A stretch of DNA of 64,000 nt from contig JACZJV010000115.1 in the NCBI GenBank assembly GCA_014860355.1, forward strand, positions 1 through 64,000. Reading direction: 5' to 3'. Shown in pieces: positions 1 to 9,111 of this stretch. The DNA comes from Burkholderiales bacterium (GTDB lineage: Bacteria; Pseudomonadota; Gammaproteobacteria; Burkholderiales; SG8-39). The number at the start of each line of letters is the position of its first letter. Position 1 is the first letter of the stretch. The notes below the pieces were generated by a model, which searched no databases, was not told the origin of the DNA, and was given only the letters and a program-made list of their open reading frames with translations. A program made the position numbers and the translations under genes.

Positions 1-1
1 C

Positions 2-154
2 ACCTATCCGAAAGCGGTGTGGCTCAATCCCGAACCCGAGCAGCTCTGGCCCTACCGCCAGTCGATTTCCGTCATCCGCGAGATCATGGAATCGCGCATG
101 TACCCGATCACCATCGAGGGACTGGAGCGCGCGATGCGCTACCTGAGCAAATAA
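2..154 (+). CDS. VWA-domain protein (CoxE-like), C-terminal fragment
   Basis: The window opens inside this gene, and only the last 50 codons are present, ending in TAA at 152-154. The visible peptide contains AVWLNPEP, then a stretch ending ERAMRYLSK. This resembles the C-terminal end of the von Willebrand factor A proteins encoded beside MoxR-type AAA ATPases, where the VWA protein works with the ATPase in metal insertion or complex assembly. The start and the MIDAS metal site lie outside the window, so the assignment rests on a short tail. It is missing from the ORF track because it has no start codon here. Confidence 0.55.
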   Translation, partial: TYPKAVWLNPEPEQLWPYRQSISVIREIMESRMYPITIEGLERAMRYLSK

Positions 155-288
155 GCTCGCGCCAGTCCCGAATTGCCGCGCATCCGAACCGGGCGAGCAG
201 GGACAGGCGATGCACTTCCCTGCCCTGCCGCGACCCGATGTCCAGGCTATAGCGCATTTCGGCGCCAAACGCGCGTGCGGACCTGCAC

Positions 289-774
289 TCAGCTGCCTAT
301 GTGCAGCTTGTAGCGCGCGCCGTTAGAGAATACGCAGCTGCCTGCCCCCTGGCGTGGATTGTTCATCTGGTACTCGCAGCTCATATACGAACCCGAGGAC
401 CCGAAGGCGCTGGCTATCCCCTTGCGCTCGTCGTTCGAGACGCGGGTCGCCTCGCCGGTCAGGACCTCGCCGCCATACTGAAGCTGGAAGCGGCCCTTGC
501 CGTTCATCATATTGGCGACGGTCCCGGTGACCACGCCTGTCTGGGTGGCGAGATCGTTATCTGGGTACAACCTTGCGTTGAGCACCGCGGGCAGCGGCGT
601 ACCGGGCAAGGGATAAGCACCGGGCGCCGCGGCCACCGGCATGCCGGCCGGCGGCAGCGGGTAAGGCTGATACTGGACATTGCCCTGCGGATCCACAACC
701 GGTAAGACGTAGCAGCCCGCAAGAGCCAGCGCCGCGACGGTCAGTGCTGTAGAAAGCTTGAGATTCTGTTTCAT
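289..774 (-). CDS. Putative lipoprotein of unknown function
   Basis: A 161-aa protein with a classic lipoprotein signal: Lys near the N-terminus, a hydrophobic stretch and the lipobox LAGC around residue 20, so it should be lipidated and held in the inner or outer membrane. A Pro/Gly/Ala-rich segment (about residues 25-65) precedes a globular part with two late cysteines that could form a disulfide. The start at 774 is supported by AAAGGGG upstream. The gene stands alone, with no operon partner. I recognise no family, although small proteins of this form are common in Betaproteobacteria. Confidence 0.75.
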   Translation of the reverse strand: MKQNLKLSTALTVAALALAGCYVLPVVDPQGNVQYQPYPLPPAGMPVAAAPGAYPLPGTPLPAVLNARLYPDNDLATQTGVVTGTVANMMNGKGRFQLQYGGEVLTGEATRVSNDERKGIASAFGSSGSYMSCEYQMNNPRQGAGSCVFSNGARYKLHIGS

Positions 775-903
775 GAGCTACCCCTTTCATGGTTACAGGC
801 TAATCGCCTGATGCAACCATGATCGGACGGCCCGACTAAAATGGCGCTTACCGGTGGCTTACAAATCGCTTATATGCAGCTGTAGAACAATGCAGGCGCA
901 TGA

Positions 904-3900
904 TTAGGCAAGCTTTTCATATAGTGTGCGGGTTTCGGGCGAGGGTTCGATTTCGAGCAGCGCCAGCGCATTGCGGCAGCGGTGATAGGCCTCGATCGCC
1001 TCCGCGCGGCGCCCCAAACGCTCGTAGCAAAGAATCAGATGACGATAGAAACCCTCGGCCGCAGGATCTGCCTCCAGGCATCTTTCGTAGCACTCCAGTG
1101 CCTGGTCCGGTTGCCCGGCCTGTTCCCAGAAGTGACCGATGGCGGTCAGCGCGCGAATGAAACGCCCGCGCGTACGCTCGCGCCGCTCCAGATACCAGGC
1201 CTCGTCCGGTTCGCTCGCCATGAACGGTCCGCGATACAGCCCGAGCAAGCCCTCCGCCAGCCGCCCTAGCTGCGCAAAGTCCGGTCGCTGTCCGACGCGC
1301 TTGTGCAAGGCGTCGACCTCCGCGACCAGTTCATCGAAAGCCAGAGCATCTACCCAGACATAACGGCGCACCAGGGTCAGCCGCCCCTCGTGCAGTACGA
1401 TCGCGCGATCCTCGCCCAGCAGTTTGCGCAAGCGGTGCAAGGTACTGGTGAACGAGCGGTGCGCCGAATCGCCGTCGATGCGCGGCCAGAGTGCCTCGGT
1501 TATCCGGTCTTCGCTGACGCGCTCCCCGCCGCATGCGATCAGCACTTTGAGCATTTCCAGGGGACGGCGCTGCGCTTTTCCCGATGTCGAAGCGAGCGCC
1601 GAGTCGTGCTTGAGAAGTTGGAAGTTGCCGAGCGTGTATACGCGAAACGTCCAGGGCCAGTCTTGCACCGAAAGCAGCGCCGGCTCGGGAGTGAGATCGC
1701 GTTGCTTGATGAGGTTCTTGACGTAGTCCGGCTCTATTCCCGCCTCGAGCGCGTGCGCGCAGACACGGGACATTGCGCCCGGCCGCCACCACAGGAAGTG
1801 TGTATATCCGTACTCCCGCCCGATGGCGAGTCCGCGCCGCAGCGCGTTCAGGCCGACCTGCTGCCGGTCGTGGTCCAAGGCCAAACGTCCGACGCCGATC
1901 AGACAGGTGAATTCCAGATGCCGATTGTCGATACCCTCGACCATCGGCCGCAGCTGATGCAGGTGCACCATGCACTTGCGCTCGTCGCCGCACTCGGCGA
2001 GTATCTCGGCGAGCGCCAGACGGCACAGAACCTCGAAGTAAGGGCAGCCGACTTCGACTGCCATATTGAGAGCAACGCGCTCCTGTTGCAGCGCTCGCAT
2101 CAGATCCTTGCGCAGCATCGCTTCCCAGGCCTGAAAATGGTGGTAAAGGCAGAGGTTGAATCGGCCTGCGCCCGCCAGATGCGGCTCGAGCTGCTGCGCT
2201 ACCACCGCCGCAGAATCCAGTTCGCCGCTTGCAAGCGCGCTGCCGTAGGCATAGACCAGCAACTGAAAAGTCCAGGTGTTCACGCCTGTCGTGCGCGCGA
2301 TCTCCAGTCCTTTGAGTGTCGCCTTGCGGCAAGGCTCGCGTTCTGCCGCGAGCATGAAATACATCGCCTCCACGTTTTTCAGCGTAAGGCGCGAAAACGG
2401 CGACACGTCCGGCGAACCGGAGAGGCGGCGCGTCTCCTCGATCAGCGCCGACGCCTTGGCGTGGAAACCGGCCCACATCACGGTGAGCGCGCACAACAGG
2501 CCGACGAATATCGTCAGGTTCGGGTCGGAAGCCCCGTGCGCACGCGCGAGGGCGCGTTCAACCCATGCCTCCAGGTCGCGTCGGTGCGGAAGCCGCAGCG
2601 TCAGCGAAAACACCATGCTGCAGGCGACGCGCGCCTCAACCTCGGGCGACGGATATTGCACGCCGCCCTTCTCCGCCTCATCGACTACCGCGATCCAGCG
2701 ATCGAGCAGCGAAAAATCGTCGAGTTCAAAAAGAATCGCATCCATGGCGCCGGAGGCGGCGAGGACCATGCCGGTCAAGTCGGCCGGAGACTGTGCGTGG
2801 AATAGTTCGAACGCCTTTGCGTGCAGCACCCGGGCCTCGCGCGGTGCAAGCTGGGCTCGGCTCGATGCGGCCCAGTAGACCGTCCACGGACGGCCGTCGC
2901 GCACCTCCGGCGGCAAATCCTCGACCCAGCGGGCCAGCGTCTCGCCGCGGCCCTGCCGCAACAGTATCTGCGCGTGTACCGCGATGAGGCGCGCCATCTC
3001 GTCCCAGTCGTGGCTTTCGCGGTAAAGCGCGAACGCCTCCTCGATCTGACCTGCGCGCTCCATCAGCGCTGCGGACATCTTCTGCAACTGCCGGCGTCGG
3101 TCCCTGGAATGCGCTTCCTGTACGCGCGCGAGCAGGAATTCGCGAAACATCGGGTGAAACTGATACACCGGCTCGGCACCCGCCTGGCGCAAGTCGACGA
3201 AATAGTTGCGGCGGTAGAGATCAGCGAGGATATGCCGGGCACGCGCATCGCCGCTGAGTTCTTCGGCCATATCCGCGGTCATCTGTGTCAGATAAGCCGT
3301 GCGCAGCAGCAGTTCCTGCGTCCCGGCATCGGTCTTCTGGAAAATCTCGCCAGCGAGGTAATCGAATACGAGCTGGCGCGTCGACAGCTGGGGCGGTTCG
3401 GTAATCGAGCCCGAGATCGTGGACTGCTCTATCATCAGCACCAGCCCGGCCGCCCATCCCTGGGTCTTCGCGTACAGAGCATCGAGCGCGTCGCGCCCCA
3501 ATTGCGGCCGGCGCCGCAACGCGATCCGGTCGGATTCCTCGCGCGTCAGACGCAGTTCATCCCAGCCCAGGGTCGCGACCGTGCGATTGGCGCGCAAGCG
3601 GGCGAACTCGGGCGGCGGTTCGCCGCGGCTGATCAGCATCGCACAACCACCGCGCGGCAACTCGGCGAGTGCTTCGCGCATCATCGCGTGGAACTGCGAA
3701 AATAACGGTACGTCGTGGTAACCGTCGAAGACCACCGCGAAAGGCGTTTTCAGCCCCGCATAAAATTCCTGGAAGTAGCGCCGAGTGAAGACGCCGAGAC
3801 CGGCCTGGTATTCCGGAGCAAGCAGCGGCAGGGGTTTGCCGGGCGCTGCGGCGAGTTCGGCCGCGGCCAGCCCCAGGTAATAGAAAAACGTGGCGACGTC

Positions 3901-4131
3901 CGCATCCCCCTCGTCGAGCTGATACCAGAGGCAGTCGATACCCGCCTGGTCGAGATAGCTCGCGATGGCGGTCGTCTTGCCGCAGCCGGGTGGCCCGGAA
4001 ACCCAGATTACGGGGCGCTTGCGCGCCTCATCGAATTGCGAAAACAAGCCCTCGCGCGGCAGTATCCCCGATAGTCTGGGGCGAGTGGTCTTGCCCAGCG
4101 AAGCGCGCTTGGTCTTCATCGCAGCAGTCAA
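904..4131 (-). CDS. Large ATPase/TPR transcriptional regulator with C-terminal BTAD domain
   Basis: A 1075-aa regulator. Near residue 45 there is a Walker A motif, GPPGCGKTT, opening a MalT/STAND-type ATPase domain. The middle (about 350-800) is helical and TPR-like. Near residue 830 a winged-helix (Trans_reg_C) domain begins, followed by a bacterial transcriptional activation domain (BTAD) of TPR helices to the C-terminus. STAND regulators of this kind bind ATP and an inducer to switch on transcription. Unlike typical actinobacterial SARPs, the DNA-binding module is near the C-terminus. It lies 14 bp after the response-regulator gene on the same strand, so the two are probably co-transcribed. 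MKTKR at 4119 is an alternative start. The target genes and ligand are unknown. Confidence 0.85.
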   Translation of the reverse strand: MTAAMKTKRASLGKTTRPRLSGILPREGLFSQFDEARKRPVIWVSGPPGCGKTTAIASYLDQAGIDCLWYQLDEGDADVATFFYYLGLAAAELAAAPGKPLPLLAPEYQAGLGVFTRRYFQEFYAGLKTPFAVVFDGYHDVPLFSQFHAMMREALAELPRGGCAMLISRGEPPPEFARLRANRTVATLGWDELRLTREESDRIALRRRPQLGRDALDALYAKTQGWAAGLVLMIEQSTISGSITEPPQLSTRQLVFDYLAGEIFQKTDAGTQELLLRTAYLTQMTADMAEELSGDARARHILADLYRRNYFVDLRQAGAEPVYQFHPMFREFLLARVQEAHSRDRRRQLQKMSAALMERAGQIEEAFALYRESHDWDEMARLIAVHAQILLRQGRGETLARWVEDLPPEVRDGRPWTVYWAASSRAQLAPREARVLHAKAFELFHAQSPADLTGMVLAASGAMDAILFELDDFSLLDRWIAVVDEAEKGGVQYPSPEVEARVACSMVFSLTLRLPHRRDLEAWVERALARAHGASDPNLTIFVGLLCALTVMWAGFHAKASALIEETRRLSGSPDVSPFSRLTLKNVEAMYFMLAAEREPCRKATLKGLEIARTTGVNTWTFQLLVYAYGSALASGELDSAAVVAQQLEPHLAGAGRFNLCLYHHFQAWEAMLRKDLMRALQQERVALNMAVEVGCPYFEVLCRLALAEILAECGDERKCMVHLHQLRPMVEGIDNRHLEFTCLIGVGRLALDHDRQQVGLNALRRGLAIGREYGYTHFLWWRPGAMSRVCAHALEAGIEPDYVKNLIKQRDLTPEPALLSVQDWPWTFRVYTLGNFQLLKHDSALASTSGKAQRRPLEMLKVLIACGGERVSEDRITEALWPRIDGDSAHRSFTSTLHRLRKLLGEDRAIVLHEGRLTLVRRYVWVDALAFDELVAEVDALHKRVGQRPDFAQLGRLAEGLLGLYRGPFMASEPDEAWYLERRERTRGRFIRALTAIGHFWEQAGQPDQALECYERCLEADPAAEGFYRHLILCYERLGRRAEAIEAYHRCRNALALLEIEPSPETRTLYEKLA

Positions 4132-4144
4132 TAGTCCGCCCTGC

Positions 4145-4729
4145 TCAACCGCCGAGCACCGCCTTCAAGGCTTCGAAAACCGCGCTGGACTTCGCCGGCT
4201 TGGACAGGTAGGCGTCGGCGCCGAGCGACAGGCCTTGCAGCAGATATTCGGGGGAACTGTGGCCGCTCAGAATGATCACCGGGAGATTGCGAATCGAGGG
4301 ATGGCTGCGAATCTTGGCCAGGATCTTGAAGCCGCTGACTTTCCCGGGCAAGCTGAGATCCAGCAGTACCGCGTCGACTAGCGGCATTTTCTGCATCGCC
4401 TGAACGAAAGTCTGCACATCGTGCGCCCTGCGCGTCTGGTAGCCCGCCGCGCGCGTCAACAACAAATCCAGCATGTTCAGCGTAGGCAGGTCGTCTTCGA
4501 CGATCAGAATCGTCGTTTTCGCGGGATCGACCGAGCGCTTCGCACGCGGGCGGGCCAGGTTGACGAAGTAGTTGTCCTCGGCCAGCGATCTAGCGCCGAT
4601 CAGAATGTCCTGCGGGATGCGCCGCGGCGGCGGCGGCGGCGGTTCGATCTTCAGATCGGCCACCTTGAACACACCGGTGAAATCCAGATCGACGGCCTTG
4701 GATGCCTCGGGAGAATCTGCCTTGCCCAT
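4145..4729 (-). CDS. Response regulator receiver protein, no output domain
   Basis: A protein of about 194 aa from the start MGKADSPE. The longer ORF-track start at 4873 adds a segment unlike the rest, so I prefer 4729. The N-terminal 65 residues are a variable linker with a run of six prolines. A CheY-like receiver follows: ILIVEDD with the acidic pair, the phosphoacceptor Asp in VLLDLSLPG, the conserved Ser in ILSGHSS and the Lys in LSKPA. No DNA-binding or enzymatic output domain follows, so it should signal by protein contact. It directly precedes the BTAD regulator and may control or be controlled with it. No histidine kinase is nearby. Confidence 0.85.
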   Translation of the reverse strand: MGKADSPEASKAVDLDFTGVFKVADLKIEPPPPPPRRIPQDILIGARSLAEDNYFVNLARPRAKRSVDPAKTTILIVEDDLPTLNMLDLLLTRAAGYQTRRAHDVQTFVQAMQKMPLVDAVLLDLSLPGKVSGFKILAKIRSHPSIRNLPVIILSGHSSPEYLLQGLSLGADAYLSKPAKSSAVFEALKAVLGG

Positions 4730-4883
4730 GGAAAAAGCACTTTCAGTTTTGCCGAATTTGCGCTCAAATTCCGCTCGATTCACTGACTTGTCAAGCGGCC
4801 CCGTGCGCCATATCAATCGCACGGTGCCGATTATGCCCCGATTGCGACGTGCCCGGCTGAGTGGTTCGGGCACCTGGATACTG

Positions 4884-6098
4884 CTACACCGGCTTTTTCG
4901 CCAGCAGGAAAAATAGCGAACCCAGTCCCGCGAGCACCGAGAGCACGGTAAATCCCGTACGGTAATTTCCCGTCAGGTCCGCGAGCATACCGGCCAGCAT
5001 GGGTCCGCCGATCTGACCGATGACGATAATCAGAGCGGACAGCCCGAGGATCATGCCGATCGAACGCCGGCCGAAGTAGTCCGCGCGTATCGCCTGCATC
5101 AGTGGCCCGCGCAGGCCCCAGGCGCCGCCGTGCAGCAGTGCGAACGCGGCGAGCATCACCGGCCCTGTGGCATAGGTCAGCATGAGCAGACCGGCGGCGT
5201 GCATCAGCATGCAGAAGGCTGCAATCATGCGCTTCTCGTAGCGGTCGCCTACGGCCCAGCCGAGCAGGACCCCGCCGATCTGGGCGACGACCATCAGGGT
5301 GATCACGTAGGAAGCCTCGGAGACGCTGTAGCCCAGACCTTCCTTCATGTGCGTGATCGCATGCACGCTGACGGCATAGACGATCAGCAGGGCAAAGCCA
5401 TGGCCCAGCGACAATAACCAGAACGCGCCGGTGCGCAGCGCCTCGCGCGCGCTGAACTCGCGCGGCGTGGCGGTATCGGCTCGGGCCGGGTCCATCGCCG
5501 CGGGGGGTAGGCCGTCGACCGTCTCGCCCACTTCCTCCGGACGGCCCCGGAACACCCGCGCGAGCGGCCAGCCTATGAGCATCGCCGCCAGGCCCGAGGC
5601 GAAAGCGGTCGCGCGCCAGCCGTAGCTCTGCATGCCCCAGGCGATTACCGGCACGAACATGCCGCCGAAGGCGAGACCGAGCGAGAGTATCGAGAGCGCG
5701 CGGGCGCGCCGCCGGTCGAACCAGTGGATGATCGCCACATTGATGGGGAAGAAACCGCACAGGCTGGAGCCGAGCGCGATGACGATGAACGCTGCGTAAA
5801 ATCCGGCGAGGGTATCGATCTGGCTGAGGAGCATGAAGCCGAGTCCGAAGGTGACCATGCCTGCGCGTATCATGCCCTGCGGACCGAACCGATCGACCAC
5901 CCAGCCGAGCACCGGACCGAGCAGCGCGGATTCCATCGGCTGCATCACTGCGGCGCCCGACAGCGCGGTCTTGCTCCAGCCGCGTTCTTCCACCAGCACC
6001 GCGAAGTAGGCGCCGAATGCCTGGTGCAGCAATGCAGCCTGAAGAAACTGGATGCCGCTGCCCGCGGCAACCATGCGCCAGCCGTAGAAAATCTTCAT
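4884..6098 (-). CDS. MFS transporter (monocarboxylate/oxalate-formate type)
   Basis: A 404-aa integral membrane protein with about 12 hydrophobic helices in two six-helix halves separated by a hydrophilic loop near residue 200 (EEVGETVDG). The pattern, including an N-terminal FYGWRMV segment and WVVDRFGPQ in the loop after helix 2, is typical of MFS carriers of the monocarboxylate/oxalate:formate group. It should move a small organic anion across the inner membrane; the substrate cannot be read from sequence. It runs in the same direction as the response-regulator gene but with a 155-bp gap, so co-transcription is uncertain. Confidence 0.8.
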   Translation of the reverse strand: MKIFYGWRMVAAGSGIQFLQAALLHQAFGAYFAVLVEERGWSKTALSGAAVMQPMESALLGPVLGWVVDRFGPQGMIRAGMVTFGLGFMLLSQIDTLAGFYAAFIVIALGSSLCGFFPINVAIIHWFDRRRARALSILSLGLAFGGMFVPVIAWGMQSYGWRATAFASGLAAMLIGWPLARVFRGRPEEVGETVDGLPPAAMDPARADTATPREFSAREALRTGAFWLLSLGHGFALLIVYAVSVHAITHMKEGLGYSVSEASYVITLMVVAQIGGVLLGWAVGDRYEKRMIAAFCMLMHAAGLLMLTYATGPVMLAAFALLHGGAWGLRGPLMQAIRADYFGRRSIGMILGLSALIIVIGQIGGPMLAGMLADLTGNYRTGFTVLSVLAGLGSLFFLLAKKPV

Positions 6099-6171
6099 GT
6101 GGGGAGGTGACGAATCGAAATTGGCCGCGCAATCGCGCTGTGTAAGCCGGCACGCGAACCGCGCCTGCGCT

Positions 6172-8022
6172 TCAATCGCCGTTGCGCTGCGGCGGCGGAG
6201 CGACCTTGATCGCTTCCTCTATGGTGGTGAGTCCGGCCGCGACTTTCATCGCCGCGCTGATGCGCAGCGGCTTCATGCCTTCCTTGTAGGCGAGTTCGCG
6301 CATCTTGGCCAGATCGGCCCTGGCGTCGACCATGCGCTTCATCGCCGATGACATCAGCAGAATTTCGTAGACGCCGATGCGGCCGCTGTAGCCGGTGTTG
6401 CGGCATTCCAGGCAGCCTGCCAGTCGGAAAATGTGCGCCGGGCGCTTGGCCTTCCACGGCGCGACGAACTCCTCCCAGTTGAGGTCCTCGGCGCGCGCAT
6501 CGTCGTAGGGCACTTTCTGCTTGCAGTGCGGGCACAGCGTGCGCACCAGCCGCTGCGCCATCACGCCGAGTATGGTCGAATTGAGCAGATAGGACGGCAC
6601 GCCCAGGTCCAGCAGCCGCGTGATCGCGGCCACCGAATCGTTGGTGTGCAGGGTGGAGAGCACCAGATGCCCGGTGAGCGCCGCCTGGATCGCCATATCC
6701 GCGGTTTCCAGGTCACGGATCTCGCCCACCATGATGATGTCCGGGTCCTGGCGCATCAGCGCGCGCACGCCGTCGGCAAAACCCAGGTCTATACCGTGCG
6801 ACACCTGCATCTGGTTGAACGCCGGCTCCACCATCTCGATCGGGTCTTCGATGGTGCAGACGTTGACCTCCGCGGTGGCCAGGGTCTTGAGCGTCGAGTA
6901 CAGGGTGGTGGTCTTGCCCGAGCCGGTGGGTCCGGTGACCAGGATGATCCCGTGCGGTGCCGCGGTCATGTGGCTCCAGCGTGCCTTGTCCTCATCGGAA
7001 AAGCCGAGTTCGGTGAAATCCTTGACCAGCACTTCCGGATCGAACACCCGCATCACCAGCTTCTCACCGAAGGCCGTGGGCATGGTCGAGAGGCGCAGTT
7101 CGATCTCCTGGCCGTCGACCGTACGCGTCTTGATGCGTCCGTCCTGCGGCCGGCGTTTTTCCACCACGTCCATGCGGCCCAGAATCTTGATGCGGCTGGT
7201 CATCGCGGACATCACCGATGCAGGGATCTGGTACACCTGATGCAGCACGCCGTCGATGCGAAAGCGCACCAGGCCGACCTCGCGCCGCGGCTCCATGTGG
7301 ATGTCGCTCGCGCGCTGGTCGAAGGCGTACTGCCACAGCCAGTCGACCACGTGCACGATGTGCTGGTCGTTGGCATCGTACTGGCGGTTGCTGTTGCCCA
7401 TCTCCACCAGTTGCTCGAAGTTGCCGATGCCGCTGCGCTGTTCGCCCTTCTCGGCGGCGCCCTTGATCGATTTCGCCAGGTTGTAGAACTCGACCTGGTA
7501 GCGCGCGATATCGAGCGGGTTGGCGATCACGCGGCGGATTTCCAGGCGCAGAATGGGTTTGAGCTCGCGCTCCCATTCCTTGATGTAGGGTTCGCAGGTG
7601 GCAATCACCGCCTCCCTGGTGTTCACCTCCACCGGCAATATCTTGAAGCGCTGGGCGTAGGCGTTGGACATGACGTCCGTGACCGCGGAGAAATTGATTT
7701 TCAGCGGGTCGATGTGGAAATACCCGAGTCCGACCTTGGCGGCCAGCCACTCGGTGAGCAATTCAAGGTGCAGTAGCTTGTTCGGCGGCAGCAGCGATTT
7801 CCATTTCTGGTCGGCGATCACTGCCAGCGGGTGATGATCGGCGCGCTGCATGCGCCGGTCGGCAATCAGCTTGTCGGCTTCGGCGCGTCCGACGATGCCG
7901 TCGGCGACCAGATCGCCCAGCACTTCGGAGAGGGTGAGTTTGCGGTCCGGGGCGGTGTCGGCGGCGGCTTGCATGGAACGCACTATAGCGGCATTGTGCA
8001 GGAGGTTCAAATTGGAGCGCAT
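6172..8022 (-). CDS. GspE/PulE/PilB-family secretion or pilus ATPase
   Basis: A 616-aa protein with the full type II secretion / type IV pilus assembly ATPase layout. There is an N-terminal GspE_N-like domain, Walker A GPTGSGKTTT near residue 365, an Asp box, Walker B with IIMVGEIRD and a His box (TLHTNDS). A zinc-binding four-Cys module follows: CPHC, then CLEC about 40 residues later. It hydrolyses ATP at the cytoplasmic base of the machine to drive pseudopilus or pilus extension. No other gsp or pil genes are in the window, so it is an orphan here. MQAAADTAP at 7974 is an alternative start. It diverges from the peroxiredoxin gene across about 200 bp. Confidence 0.9.
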   Translation of the reverse strand: MRSNLNLLHNAAIVRSMQAAADTAPDRKLTLSEVLGDLVADGIVGRAEADKLIADRRMQRADHHPLAVIADQKWKSLLPPNKLLHLELLTEWLAAKVGLGYFHIDPLKINFSAVTDVMSNAYAQRFKILPVEVNTREAVIATCEPYIKEWERELKPILRLEIRRVIANPLDIARYQVEFYNLAKSIKGAAEKGEQRSGIGNFEQLVEMGNSNRQYDANDQHIVHVVDWLWQYAFDQRASDIHMEPRREVGLVRFRIDGVLHQVYQIPASVMSAMTSRIKILGRMDVVEKRRPQDGRIKTRTVDGQEIELRLSTMPTAFGEKLVMRVFDPEVLVKDFTELGFSDEDKARWSHMTAAPHGIILVTGPTGSGKTTTLYSTLKTLATAEVNVCTIEDPIEMVEPAFNQMQVSHGIDLGFADGVRALMRQDPDIIMVGEIRDLETADMAIQAALTGHLVLSTLHTNDSVAAITRLLDLGVPSYLLNSTILGVMAQRLVRTLCPHCKQKVPYDDARAEDLNWEEFVAPWKAKRPAHIFRLAGCLECRNTGYSGRIGVYEILLMSSAMKRMVDARADLAKMRELAYKEGMKPLRISAAMKVAAGLTTIEEAIKVAPPPQRNGD

Positions 8023-8220
8023 GGCACGAGGCCAGTTTGCCTGCCCTCATACACCTTAGGCGTGCGCGTGTATTCAGGTAGCCCGACATGTTAGGATCGG
8101 GTACCTTTTTTGCCATGGCGCCGGGGTAGTCCGCGCGGCAAATACGGGCAGACAACAAACTCAAACCTCGCGCGAAGCAGGGGAAATCCCCCTTGCAGCG
8201 ATCACATACAGGAGCATGCC

Positions 8221-8724
8221 ATGATCAAAGTTGGAGACCGCATTCCGGATGCAAAGTTGAGCGAAGCCACGGAATTCGACGAGGCCGCCGGTTGTCCCAT
8301 GAACCCCAAGGACATCAGCGCCGCCGAAGCGACCAAGGGCAAGAAGATCGCCATCTTCGCCCTGCCCGGCGCCTACACACCGACCTGCTCGGCCAAGCAC
8401 GTGCCCAGCTACGTCGCCAATTACGACAAGCTGAAATCCAAGGGCGTGGACGAAATCTGGTGCGTGGCCACCAATGACGCGTTTGTCATGGGCGCCTGGG
8501 GTCGCACGCAGAAAACCGGCGGCAAAGTGCGGATGCTCGCCGACGGCAGCGCCCTCTGGACCAAGGCGCTGGGGCTGGAGCTCGACCTTACCGCGCGCAA
8601 CATGGGCGTGCGCTCGAATCGCTATTCGATGCTCGTGGAGGACGGCGTGGTCAAACAACTCAACGTCGAGGCCCCGGGAAAATTCGAAGTCTCCGACGCC
8701 GAAACCATGCTCAAGCAGATGTAG
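8221..8724 (+). CDS. Peroxiredoxin, Prx5 (AhpC/TSA-like) type
   Basis: A 167-aa protein starting at MIKVGDRIPD; CAGGAGC just upstream of the ATG decides against the longer ORF-track start at 8110. The motif PGAYTPTCS holds the peroxidatic cysteine, with the preceding Thr and Pro that activate it, followed by the HVPSY element of the Prx5 subfamily. Length and layout match single-domain peroxiredoxins that reduce hydrogen peroxide or alkyl hydroperoxides using thioredoxin, glutaredoxin or glutathione. It acts in the cytoplasm. A double-hairpin repeat starts about 10 bp after the stop and may act on the 3' end of the transcript. Confidence 0.92.
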   Translation: MIKVGDRIPDAKLSEATEFDEAAGCPMNPKDISAAEATKGKKIAIFALPGAYTPTCSAKHVPSYVANYDKLKSKGVDEIWCVATNDAFVMGAWGRTQKTGGKVRMLADGSALWTKALGLELDLTARNMGVRSNRYSMLVEDGVVKQLNVEAPGKFEVSDAETMLKQM

Positions 8725-8735
8725 GCCGGATCGAT

Positions 8736-8846
8736 CGAGCTGCAGCGCTAGTACTTGCGCGGACGGCGGTCCGTCCGCGCGGATCGCCGCTTGTGCGCGG
8801 CGGTGAAGCGTGTCCGCGCACAAGCGGCGATCTTGGAAAAAAGCAA
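8736..8846. repeat. 111-bp double-hairpin repeat, copy 1 (REP-like)
   Basis: First copy of a 111-bp direct repeat. It contains a perfect hairpin with arms GCGCGGACGG / CCGTCCGCGC (8757-8766 and 8771-8780), then a perfect 19-bp inverted repeat, GATCGCCGCTTGTGCGCGG and its complement (8782-8800 and 8814-8832), with a 13-nt loop. Both copies start with CGAGCTGCAG and end with GATCTTGGA..AAGCAA. The form resembles REP/BIME-type intergenic palindromes. Confidence 0.85.
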
Positions 8847-8873
8847 ACCCTACTCGCAGTTGTTTTTATCCAT

Positions 8874-8924
8874 AACCGTGTTTTCGGTACGGACACGCTT
8901 CATCTCCGTACCAAAAACACGGTT
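8874..8924. repeat. 20-bp inverted repeat between the two double hairpins
   Basis: Left arm AACCGTGTTTTCGGTACGGA (8874-8893) and right arm 8905-8924 are reverse complements with one mismatch, separated by an 11-nt loop. It lies between the two 111-bp repeats, and its sequence is unrelated to theirs. There is no following T-run, so it is not an obvious rho-independent terminator. Confidence 0.8.
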
Positions 8925-8981
8925 GGCGCGCAGAGCGCGCAATGGCCGATCCTCGCCTCTGGCTGACGCAGCGACACACTA

Positions 8982-9092
8982 CGAGCTGCAGGGACAGAAC
9001 TTGCGCGGACGGCGTCCCGTCCGCGCGGATCGCCGCTTGTGCGCGGATGAAAAGCCTATCCGCGCGCAATCGGCGATCTTGGATTAAAGCAA
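8982..9092. repeat. 111-bp double-hairpin repeat, copy 2 (REP-like)
   Basis: Second copy of the 111-bp repeat, in the same orientation and of exactly the same length as copy 1. The first hairpin keeps identical arms (9003-9012 and 9017-9026) and changes only the loop, CGGT to CGTC. The second stem (9028-9046 with 9060-9078) has two mismatches in the right arm, and its 13-nt loop is different. Loop drift with conserved stems suggests selection for structure. It ends 20 bp before the stop of htpG, which is read from the other strand. Confidence 0.85.
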
Positions 9093-9111
9093 TCCCGGCC
9101 TGCCGCGGTGA

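Noticed and set aside
1303-2805. 500-aa plus-strand ORF
   Set aside because: Antisense shadow of the ATPase/BTAD regulator, whose domains are clear.
6433-7776. 447-aa plus-strand ORF
   Set aside because: Antisense to the GspE/PilB-type ATPase; His/Asp-rich composition is typical of reversed high-GC coding DNA.
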